From the NCBI RefSeq assembly GCF_002886045.1, contig NZ_CP025791.1, positions 2,247,001 to 2,311,000 of the forward strand: a DNA stretch of 64,000 nucleotides, in the 5' to 3' direction. Made by a program: the position numbers and the translations under genes. This document shows positions 36,540 through 43,492 of this stretch, in pieces (the stretch's first letter is position 1; every line of letters starts with the position of its first letter). This DNA comes from Flavivirga eckloniae. GTDB lineage: Bacteria > Bacteroidota > Bacteroidia > Flavobacteriales > Flavobacteriaceae. The notes beneath the pieces were generated by a model. That model was not told the origin of the DNA. It worked only from the letters and a program-made list of their open reading frames with translations, and ran no database searches.

Positions 36540-37466
36540 TTAGTCTTTTAAAAACTTGATATTTCGCTGAAGCCCAGCAAATTTTGTGCGTTTAACTGCA
36601 GATTTCTGAAAGACTTTCTTAAAGGTATCTTCTGTAATTTCTTCCCAATCTTTTTTGGTCATGAATAATAATTCCGGATGCGGGTTAAAAAGTGGCTCGT
36701 TGTGCGGTTTTGAGAATCTGTTCCATGGGCATACGTCCTGACATACATCGCAACCAAACATCCAATCATCAAACTGTCCTTTAAATTCTGTCGGAATATT
36801 TTCTTTTAATTCTATAGTGAAATAGGAAATACATTTGCTGCCATCTACTACATAGGGTTCTGTTATAGCTTGGGTCGGGCAGGCGTCAATACAGGCTGTG
36901 CATGTGCCACAATGATCGGTTACTGGGGTATCGTAATCCAGCTCTAAATCGATAATCAATTCTGCTATAAAATAAAAAGAGCCTACTTGCTGGGTAATTA
37001 GATTACTGTGCTTACCTATCCAACCCAGTCCACTTTTGGCAGCCCAGGCTTTATCTAAAACTGGCGCCGAATCTACAAATGCTCTCCCATTAACTTCTCC
37101 TATTTCTTCTTGAATGACGTTTAAAAGCGATTTTAGTTTATCTTTTATTACAAAGTGATAGTCTCTTCCGTATGCATACTTACTAATTTTTGGAGCTGTT
37201 TTGTCTTGTTGAATTTCCGAAGGGTAATAATTCAATAATAACGACACCACACTTTTGGAACCTTCTACTAGTTTTGTTGGGTCTAAGCGTTTATCGAAAT
37301 GATTTTCCATATAACGCATTTCGCCATGCATATTTTTATTCAACCAGCTTTCTAATCGTGGAGCTTCTTCTTCTAAAAACTGTGCTTTGCTTATACCGCA
37401 TGATAAAAACCCTAGGCGTTTTGCTTCGGTTTTTATTAGGTTGGTATGTTTTGCTTTTGAATTCAT
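36540..37466 (-). CDS. queG: Epoxyqueuosine reductase QueG
   Basis: 308 residues. A conserved catalytic segment ([27 protein letters not shown]) precedes a ferredoxin-type region with two cluster motifs ([17 protein letters not shown] and [13 protein letters not shown]). QueG is a cobalamin-dependent iron-sulphur enzyme that makes queuosine in tRNA from epoxyqueuosine. The protein is shorter than E. coli QueG at the C-terminus because it lacks the extra repeat domain, as in most Bacteroidetes homologues. It ends 6 bp from the convergent LacI gene stop, with no room for a separate terminator. Confidence 0.95.
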   Translation of the reverse strand: MNSKAKHTNLIKTEAKRLGFLSCGISKAQFLEEEAPRLESWLNKNMHGEMRYMENHFDKRLDPTKLVEGSKSVVSLLLNYYPSEIQQDKTAPKISKYAYGRDYHFVIKDKLKSLLNVIQEEIGEVNGRAFVDSAPVLDKAWAAKSGLGWIGKHSNLITQQVGSFYFIAELIIDLELDYDTPVTDHCGTCTACIDACPTQAITEPYVVDGSKCISYFTIELKENIPTEFKGQFDDWMFGCDVCQDVCPWNRFSKPHNEPLFNPHPELLFMTKKDWEEITEDTFKKVFQKSAVKRTKFAGLQRNIKFLKD

Positions 37467-37548
37467 TTTTTTTGTTGGGCTTTGGCTGCACTCCTAATAT
37501 TACCACAACTTATTTATTCTAAACTTTCTTTTTAAATATAATTATGGT

Positions 37549-37650
37549 GTAAATATAAATGAATTCTGTAATGTCTCACTAAGCGCAGTCGAAGTGCTTA
37601 TTTAACGATTAACAACTTTAGGGCTTCGACTGCGCTCAACCTAACAAAAT
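37549..37650. repeat. Direct repeat A flanking the GIY-YIG gene
   Basis: About 100 bp similar to 38072-38165. It begins GTAAATATAAATGAATTCT and continues through GCGCAGTCGAAGTGCT to GGGCTTCGACTGCGCTC, so each copy is itself a hairpin made from the sequence CTTCGACTGCGCT. Differences from copy B are scattered substitutions. Confidence 0.8.
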
Positions 37651-37675
37651 CGATAAAAATTTAACAATCGCAAAC

Positions 37676-37999
37676 TTAATCTTTATACTTACAATGAGTA
37701 GCATTTCGACACTCTGAAAGTATTTGAAGCATATCATAATCTCCATTTATCAAAGCTTGTTTTTTAGCTCGGGGCCACCCTTTAATTTTCTTTTCAAAAT
37801 AAATGGCTTGCAAAACATCATTAAACTCTTGATGGAACTCCAATACTAAAGGCCTTCTTTTATATGTATATGAATCGTTTTTATAACCCAATTCGTGTTC
37901 TTTGAAACGTTTTTCAATATTATTAGTGATACCTGTGTAATAGGAATCATCTGAACATTTTATTATATAAACGTAATAAAAATACATTTTAGATAACAT
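37676..37999 (-). CDS. Small GIY-YIG nuclease-domain protein
   Basis: 107 residues (103 if started at the second ATG, 37987). Motifs are YYVYIIKCSDDSYYTGITNNIEKRFKEH, with the tyrosines and arginine of the GIY-YIG active site, and YFEKKIKGWPRAKKQALI. The family includes the UvrC N-terminal domain, SLX1 and many short bacterial proteins of uncertain role that often exist in several copies per Bacteroidetes genome. It is unusual here for sitting alone between two direct repeats, with a further repeat fragment (GAGCTTCGACTGCGCTCAG) touching its start codon. Nuclease activity and biological role are unverified. Confidence 0.88.
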   Translation of the reverse strand: MLSKMYFYYVYIIKCSDDSYYTGITNNIEKRFKEHELGYKNDSYTYKRRPLVLEFHQEFNDVLQAIYFEKKIKGWPRAKKQALINGDYDMLQILSECRNATHCKYKD

Positions 38000-38071
38000 A
38001 AGAGCTTCGACTGCGCTCAGCTTGACATTATAGTTATTATTTATTTTATCTTAAAACCTTTCTAATTTTGT

Positions 38072-38165
38072 AAATATAAATGAATTCTACGATGTCACAC
38101 TGAGCGCAGTCGAAGTGCTCTATTAACGTGTAACTCCTTTTGGGCTTAGACTACGCTCCTGACAC
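38072..38165. repeat. Direct repeat B flanking the GIY-YIG gene
   Basis: Second copy of the element at 37549-37650, in the same orientation, beginning GTAAATATAAATGAATTCT and including CTGAGCGCAGTCGAAGTGCT and GGGCTTAGACTACGCTC. The second arm is more decayed than in copy A. It ends 57 bp before the P450 stop codon. Confidence 0.8.
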
Positions 38166-38221
38166 TAAAACATTGCTAGAGATAAAATTTTAGTTAATTC
38201 AGCGAAGTAGAACCTATTATC

Positions 38222-39565
38222 TCAACAGTCATTTTTTAATGTAAACTTCAATCTAACATCAACAGGTTTTAAAGTAATTAAAGGGTTTACTTTTATGGTA
38301 TCATTATCTGTAGTTATATTGAATTTTTTCAATATGGCACTAACGGCTAAAATCATTTCGTACATAGCAAAGTTATTTCCTATACATAATCGCGGCCCTG
38401 CTCCAAAAGGCATATAATAAGGCAGTACTTCTTTTCTGTTTTCTTCAAAAAAACGAGATGGTTTGAATGACTCCGGGTCATCCCAATAATTTTTATTTCT
38501 GTGTAATTCGTATATAGAAGCTCCTATTATGGTTCCTTTTTTTAGTATGTAATCATCTATGGTATCGTCTTCTATATTTACACGATCTGTTATCCATGCG
38601 GGTGGATATAAACGAAGGCTTTCTTCTATACAGCACTTGGTATAATTAAGTTGGGAAAGTTCTTGTAAAGGTGTTAAACCTTTTGTGTTGGTTTCTTTAA
38701 TCTCTGTCTCAACCTTGGTTAGCGCGTCTTTATTTTGAGCCAATAACTTTAATGTAAAAGTTAATGCATTGGCTGTAGTTTCATGACCTGCAACAAACAA
38801 GATCAATATTTCGTCAATTAATTGTTCATTTGTCATGGTTGTTCCATCTTCGTAGGTTGCAGATAGTAGCATATCCAAAAGATCGTCATGTTCTTCATTT
38901 GACTTTCGCCTTTGATCAATAATTGTATTAATGATGCTTCGGCTTTCTTTTACCAGTTTCATATGGTACTTAATCTCGCCTGTTAATGTGTACCATAATT
39001 TTTTATATGGCATTCTTAGCTCTTTAACGATAAACAATTGCAGCTTTTCTATAATAAACTGTAATCGTTTTAGGGTTTCTTTTTCTGCTGAAAAATTAAA
39101 TAATGACTTAGCTACCACTTCGAATGCCAGTTCATTCATAATTGGATACAGCTCTACGAATCCTTCTGCGTTTATACTTTCAACCTGTTCATTAACGGCT
39201 TTATTAATAATTTCTACAAGGTTTTGTATTTTCTCTTTATGGAATGCTGGTTGGATTAAGCGACGTTGTTTTAACCAATAATCACCACTTGAGGTTAATA
39301 ACCCGTAACCTACATATTTTGACAAATAAAGGGTTTGAATTTTTGATTTATGATACACTTTATGCTTTTTTTGAAGCATATGTTTTGTAATAACAGCATC
39401 TCGGGTTAATATTATATGTCCGTAAAAAGGTGATTTTATTGCAAAGGTATCTCCTATCTCATTAAACCACTTGTTGCGAAATAGCATAGGATTTTTTGCT
39501 ATTGATGATGCTTGTATTAAAAATTTAAAAAAGTGAACCTTATTTGGGTACTTGTATTTTGGCAT
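38222..39565 (-). CDS. Cytochrome P450
   Basis: 447 residues with all P450 landmarks: the I-helix oxygen-activation motif AGHETTA, the K-helix ExxR in CIEESLRLYPPAW, the meander PESFKPSRFF, and the heme loop FGAGPRLCIGNNFAMYE with the thiolate cysteine at C394. No membrane anchor is evident. The layout resembles bacterial CYP102-heme-domain/CYP4-like proteins acting on fatty or hydrophobic substrates. No ferredoxin or reductase gene is nearby, so the redox partner and substrate are unknown. It lies alone between repeat-bearing intergenic regions. Confidence 0.95.
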   Translation of the reverse strand: MPKYKYPNKVHFFKFLIQASSIAKNPMLFRNKWFNEIGDTFAIKSPFYGHIILTRDAVITKHMLQKKHKVYHKSKIQTLYLSKYVGYGLLTSSGDYWLKQRRLIQPAFHKEKIQNLVEIINKAVNEQVESINAEGFVELYPIMNELAFEVVAKSLFNFSAEKETLKRLQFIIEKLQLFIVKELRMPYKKLWYTLTGEIKYHMKLVKESRSIINTIIDQRRKSNEEHDDLLDMLLSATYEDGTTMTNEQLIDEILILFVAGHETTANALTFTLKLLAQNKDALTKVETEIKETNTKGLTPLQELSQLNYTKCCIEESLRLYPPAWITDRVNIEDDTIDDYILKKGTIIGASIYELHRNKNYWDDPESFKPSRFFEENRKEVLPYYMPFGAGPRLCIGNNFAMYEMILAVSAILKKFNITTDNDTIKVNPLITLKPVDVRLKFTLKNDC

Positions 39566-39670
39566 CTGTAAATGATTAAAATAGCGTTAGTTTCGATATA
39601 GCTTTTTCAGCACAACAATGCTAATAATCACTTATCAGTTTAAACCGTAAGAGAAGTCTAAATAGGATGA

Positions 39671-39720
39671 GAATCCTGCCTTCACTTCGACTACGCTCTG
39701 TGACCAAACAGGAATGACAT
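39671..39720. repeat. Dispersed-family repeat copy downstream of ruvB
   Basis: GAATCCTGCCTTCACTTCGACTACGCT to CAGGAATGACAT; the core CCTTCACTTCGACTACGCT is identical to the copy at 18749-18767 after sprA. The ends CCTGC / CAGGAATGACA pair partly. It ends 5 bp before the ruvB stop codon. Confidence 0.7.
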
Positions 39721-39725
39721 CAACA

Positions 39726-40748
39726 TTAAAACAATCCGCCTTGAATGTTTCCTTTTACTCTTCCTAAATGTTTATAGGCTTGCTCTGTAACTTCTCGCCC
39801 TCGAGGGGTTCGCATAATAAAGCCTTGTTGTATTAAAAAAGGCTCGTAAACTTCTTCTATAGTTTCCGGGCTTTCACTAACTGCCGTAGCTATGGTTGTA
39901 ATACCAACGGGACCTCCTTTAAATTTATCTATTATGGTCGATAGGATTTTATTGTCCATTTCGTCCAAACCATGAGCATCAACATTTAGCGCTTCTAATG
40001 CAAACTTTGCTATTCCAATATCTATACTTCCGTTGCCTTTTATTTGAGCAAAATCCCGAACACGACGTAATAAAGCGTTTGCTATTCTTGGCGTACCCCG
40101 GCTCCTACCTGCAATTTCTATGGCTGCTTCCATAGATATCGGCACACCTAAAATACTAGCACTTCGTTGTATGATGGTTGTTAATAAATCTGTTTTATAA
40201 TATTGTAACCTGCTTTGAATACCAAAACGCGCTCGCATGGGGGAAGTTAATAACCCTGATCGGGTTGTAGCTCCAACTAAAGTAAAGGGATTTAAATTGA
40301 TTTGTACGGTACGTGCATTTGGTCCGGACTCAATCATGATATCAATCTTATAGTCCTCCATAGCTGAATACAAATATTCTTCTACTATAGGACTTAATCG
40401 ATGGATTTCATCTATAAACAATACATCGCGCTCTTCTAAATTGGTTAATAAACCTGCCAAGTCTCCCGGTTTGTCCAGAACAGGACCCGATGTTACTTTT
40501 ATGCCGACATTTAACTCGTTAGCCAATATATGGGCTAAGGTTGTTTTTCCTAACCCTGGAGGACCATGAAACAGGGTATGATCTAAAGCTTCTGTTCTTA
40601 AATTCGCAGCTTGAACAAATATTTGAAGATTTTCCAATACTTGATCCTGACCTGTAAAATCATTAAAAGCCAGTGGTCTTAATTTTTTTTCTACGTCTAA
40701 TTCTTCAGGAGAAAAATTTTCGTTAGATGGATCTAGGTTTTCGTTCAT
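39726..40748 (-). CDS. ruvB: Holliday junction branch migration ATPase RuvB
   Basis: 340 residues: AAA+ domain with Walker [10 protein letters not shown] (62-70), Walker [13 protein letters not shown], sensor 1 [19 protein letters not shown], and the C-terminal winged-helix domain ([33 protein letters not shown]). RuvB hexamers drive branch migration with RuvA. The gene is complete and intact. Its first 510 bp recur in decayed form at 42651-43158, fused to an ompA fragment. The 5' leader contains CCTGC / GCAGG hairpin sequence of the dispersed repeat type. Confidence 0.98.
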   Translation of the reverse strand: MNENLDPSNENFSPEELDVEKKLRPLAFNDFTGQDQVLENLQIFVQAANLRTEALDHTLFHGPPGLGKTTLAHILANELNVGIKVTSGPVLDKPGDLAGLLTNLEERDVLFIDEIHRLSPIVEEYLYSAMEDYKIDIMIESGPNARTVQINLNPFTLVGATTRSGLLTSPMRARFGIQSRLQYYKTDLLTTIIQRSASILGVPISMEAAIEIAGRSRGTPRIANALLRRVRDFAQIKGNGSIDIGIAKFALEALNVDAHGLDEMDNKILSTIIDKFKGGPVGITTIATAVSESPETIEEVYEPFLIQQGFIMRTPRGREVTEQAYKHLGRVKGNIQGGLF

Positions 40749-40880
40749 AGTAACTTCCTGCGAAGGCAGGAATTTTTTTATTACTTAAATAATTTACAAC
40801 AGCATGGATTCCCGTTTATCAAATATCGACTTTGATTATAGGGATACTGAAGCAATTTCAGTATTAACAAATATAATCAA

Positions 40881-40907
40881 AAAGCCTTTCTGAATTAGAA
40901 AGGCTTT
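40881..40907 (-). terminator. Intrinsic terminator after the secreted 235-residue protein gene
   Basis: Perfect 11-bp stem AAAGCCTTTCT / AGAAAGGCTTT with loop GAATT, followed on the minus strand by TTGATTATATTTG. It is located 39 bp past the stop codon at 40946. The same AAAGCCTTTC stem sequence is used after two other genes in the window (46283 and 53720). Confidence 0.82.
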
Positions 40908-40945
40908 ATCAAATATTTGTTTATAATAACTATCGTTCGTTATAT

Positions 40946-41653
40946 TTAACCATTTGCACCTCCTCCAATCCAAGCATCCATTACACTACTGTAATAGAAA
41001 GTAACCATGTTAGACTCTAATATACCAAAAGATAAAGGGTAATTAACTATTACTCCTGCAATGCGTAATATTTTTCCATTTCCGCTTATACGAGCAGCAT
41101 TATATATGGAACAAATAACCAATTTCATACCATCTACTGGTGAAGCTGGAAACGATACAATATAGGGTCCATTGATGAAAACAAGTTGATCACCAACATC
41201 TAATGTTGTATCCTCATTGATTGTTATTATTCTAGAACCTCCAGAAATAGTCTCTGCTGTTTTGGCATGTAAGGCATAAGGAACACTTAATAATTGACTG
41301 GTTCCTTTTATAGTATATGTTGTACCTCCCTTTGGGTCGGTTTCTATTTTTATAAAATAAGGCCCTTTACTCCAATCAATAGAATTAAAAGCACCTGAAA
41401 CGATAGTTCCCGATCCTATTTCAAGACTTATTAGCCCATTGGCATTAGAATTTGGCACATGTGTTTCCACATATACCGTAGTACCATTCACGCTCCCCTG
41501 TATAATGCTAATTTGTGTACCTACGGTCTGGTTAGCAACTAATACATTACTAGCATCTCTTACTACGGCTTGGTAAGTCATTTTTTCTGGACTCTGCGCC
41601 CATGTAATTGCTGTAAATAGAAATACAGCTGCTATTGTAAATATTCTTTTCAT
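40946..41653 (-). CDS. Secreted protein of unknown function
   Basis: 235 residues with signal peptide MKRIFTIAAVFLFTAITWAQ. The next part, PEKMTYQAVVRDASNVLVAN to LLSVPYALHAKTAE (about 22-130), is a beta-rich module often found at the N-terminus of flavobacterial surface proteins and resembles tail-fibre or collagen-like stalk heads. The second half (TINEDTTLDVGDQLVFINGP, to the end) is beta-rich and glycine-rich. No T9SS tail is seen. It follows the sorting-domain gene upstream by 6 bp, so the two are one transcript and probably work together at the cell surface. Confidence 0.75.
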   Translation of the reverse strand: MKRIFTIAAVFLFTAITWAQSPEKMTYQAVVRDASNVLVANQTVGTQISIIQGSVNGTTVYVETHVPNSNANGLISLEIGSGTIVSGAFNSIDWSKGPYFIKIETDPKGGTTYTIKGTSQLLSVPYALHAKTAETISGGSRIITINEDTTLDVGDQLVFINGPYIVSFPASPVDGMKLVICSIYNAARISGNGKILRIAGVIVNYPLSFGILESNMVTFYYSSVMDAWIGGGANG

Positions 41654-41659
41654 ACAATT

Positions 41660-42139
41660 TTATTTTTTAATTATTCTAAATGTTTTTGAGGTTTTCTTAT
41701 TATCACTCACTTTTAGAAAGTAGGTGGCTGTTGGTAATTTTTCCATTATTATAGTAGTCGTTTTGTTTTCCAACCATCCACTTTTTAGTTGATTTCCATG
41801 TATATCATAGAGTTGAAAGTTCAACATTGAAAATTCAATGTTATCTACATTTAATGTTAAACGATTGGTAGTAGGATTGGGGTATACCATCAATTCTAAA
41901 TGTATCAATCCATTATCAGTCGCAAGAGTCATTCCATAAGGCTGGTGTACTCCTTGTGATAAACTACCGTTTAACCCAGTATTGGTGGTACAGACAACCT
42001 GACCTACGGAGTAACTCACTGTACCTCCTGCTCCTTTTGCTTTGCCATTTGTGACTGTTGGACTTTCTTGTGCTTGTAATATCCCTCCTGCACTTAAGAG
42101 TAAAAATGCAGCACCTGTTATTGCTTTTATATATGTCAT
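41660..42139 (-). CDS. Small T9SS type A sorting-domain protein
   Basis: 159 residues: signal peptide MTYIKAITGAAFLLLSAGGILQAQ, a short middle region (VTNGKAKGAGGTVSYSVGQVV to SQGVHQPYG) and a C-terminal T9SS sorting domain (LMVYPNPTTNRLTLNV, then TYFLKVSDNKKTSKTFRIIKK). Proteins of this plan, with a short GTVSYSVGQVV stretch joined to a sorting tail, are common in flavobacteria and have no assigned function. It is promoter-proximal in a two-gene unit. The sorting tail should direct it to the cell surface through the SprA translocon. Confidence 0.82.
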   Translation of the reverse strand: MTYIKAITGAAFLLLSAGGILQAQESPTVTNGKAKGAGGTVSYSVGQVVCTTNTGLNGSLSQGVHQPYGMTLATDNGLIHLELMVYPNPTTNRLTLNVDNIEFSMLNFQLYDIHGNQLKSGWLENKTTTIIMEKLPTATYFLKVSDNKKTSKTFRIIKK

Positions 42140-42521
42140 CTGTTTTATATAATTCGAGAGTTAGATTAATATAAATTTGAAAAATGTGAAAATTGAAGGT
42201 GAACGTGCAATATTTGAATATACGCACCTCTTTGTTTAACAGCTCAGTACACCATACCTATTAATCTATCACCTATAACAGGAACAAAAAAGTCTGTATT
42301 GAAATCAATTACCATAGTTTGTAAAAAGAACTCTCAAAAGGCAAAATGAGAATTAATAAAATAAATAAAGACGTGATTTTCTTCATGGCAAAAATATTTG
42401 GGAGTGGTTATTGGCTAATTATTGTTTTTAGTTCTAAATTTCGACAAAAGTATTAAATACACTGTTTTAAATTAGACTCCAAAAAGACCAGAATAGCCCG
42501 AAAAGACCAGAATAGTTCGAA
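42140..42521. other. Gene-free leader upstream of the sorting-domain gene
   Basis: About 380 bp, AT-rich, with no convincing frame and no TAnnTTTG element on the minus strand. It contains a pair of 19-bp direct repeats at its right end (listed separately). The ompA-derived part of the chimeric pseudogene begins at 42521. Confidence 0.55.
42482..42519. repeat. Two 19-bp direct repeats
   Basis: AAAAGACCAGAATAGCCCG (42482-42500) is followed without gap by AAAAGACCAGAATAGTTCG (42501-42519), differing at two positions. They directly border the edge of the ompA-derived segment at 42521. They could be a regulator binding site or a scar of the rearrangement; nothing decides between these. Confidence 0.7.
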
Positions 42522-42557
42522 ATTTGGTTAAAATTATAGCTAGTTATATATTGTTAA

Positions 42558-43158
42558 CTAATTTATAATCGAGAATTCACAACGACGGTTTACATCGTAT
42601 TCCTCATCTTTACAAATTCCTTCTTTAACACATTTGTTAAGCAGTTGCATGGGTGAGGTTAATAATCCTAATCGAGTAGTAGCACCAACTAGTGTAAAAG
42701 GATTTAAATTGATTTGTACAGTACGTGCATTGGGTTCCAACTCGATCATGATATCAACCTTATAGTCCTCCATAGACGAATACAAATATTCTTCTACTAT
42801 ATTAGGACTTAGTCGATGGATCTCATGTATAAACAGTACATCGCGCTTTTCTAAATTGGTTAACAAATCTGCCAGGTTTCCCGGTTTATACAGAACCTGA
42901 GGTTACTTTTATACTAACATTTATCTCGTTAACCAATATATGGGCTAAGGTTGTTCTTCCTAATCATGGAAGACCATGAAACAGGGTATGATCTAAAGCT
43001 TCTGTTCTTAAATTCGCAGCTTGAACAAATATTTAAAGATTTTCCAATACTTGATCCTGACCTGTAAAATCATTAAAAGCCAGTGGTCTTAATTTTTTTT
43101 CTACGTCTAATTCTTCAGGAGAAAAATTTTCGTTAGATGGATCTAGGTTTTCGTTCAT
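42558..43158 (-). pseudogene. Chimeric pseudogene: 5' half of ruvB fused in frame to the 3' end of the ompA-like gene
   Basis: Positions 43158-42651 align with ruvB from its ATG through codon 170 (40748-40239), and 42650-42521 align with the end of the ompA-like gene plus 37 bp downstream (46447-46318). The join shares GCAT with both parents and keeps frame: TSPM of RuvB continues as [20 protein letters not shown] of OmpA. The ruvB part is dead: codon 42 is CAA to TAA, codon 65 in Walker A is GGG to TGA, Walker A lysine 68 is arginine, Walker B FIDEIHR is FIHEIHR, and a net 5-bp deletion near 42895 shifts the frame. A 3-bp insertion is also present. The residual frame 42866-42558 could in principle make 102 residues but has no recognisable signal for translation. 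Confidence 0.95.
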
Positions 43159-43492
43159 TTTTTCTACTCGCTCTTAATTACACGAAGAAATAAAATTTTG
43201 ATAATGCCTTGATTGAATCTAAAAATTAAACATGTAATACATTTCTCGTACTCATGTGGATATTTTAATAATTTATCGATAAAGTGAAATAACCAGGGGT
43301 GATATGTAAAAAAATCATATGCCATTAATGATATGAGGCATATATCAAAACATTCCTTGCCCTCTTTAAATGCAAAAGCATATATATTGTTTCTCAATTC
43401 TTTACAACAAGGTAACTAGAATATTAACATGTGTGATCTAGTAAATAGAGTCCGATCCTAATAGTTATGTTACCATATTTTTACTGAAAATT
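43159..43492. other. Gene-free gap before the BNR-type secreted protein
   Basis: 334 bp of AT-rich sequence. A minus-strand frame of 77 codons (43164-43397) is rich in Phe, Tyr, Ile and Cys, has no family features and is not accepted as a gene. No clear TAnnTTTG promoter is seen for the plus-strand gene starting at 43493. The sequence right after the ruvB-derived segment does not match the ruvB leader, so the duplication ended at the start codon. Confidence 0.5.

Noticed and set aside
37676-37999. GIY-YIG gene as a homing endonuclease in an intron
   Set aside because: No intron or interrupted gene surrounds it, and the protein lacks the DNA-binding C-terminal domain of homing enzymes.
42558-42866. 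102-residue ruvB-ompA fusion frame as a functional protein
   Set aside because: It starts inside a frameshifted ruvB copy, lacks Walker A entirely and has a mutated Walker B; no promoter or ribosome-binding context favours its own start.
43164-43397. 77-codon minus-strand frame between the pseudogene and the BNR-type gene
   Set aside because: Composition is hydrophobic and cysteine-rich in a way expected from AT-rich non-coding DNA, no family motif is present, and no signal for translation is visible.
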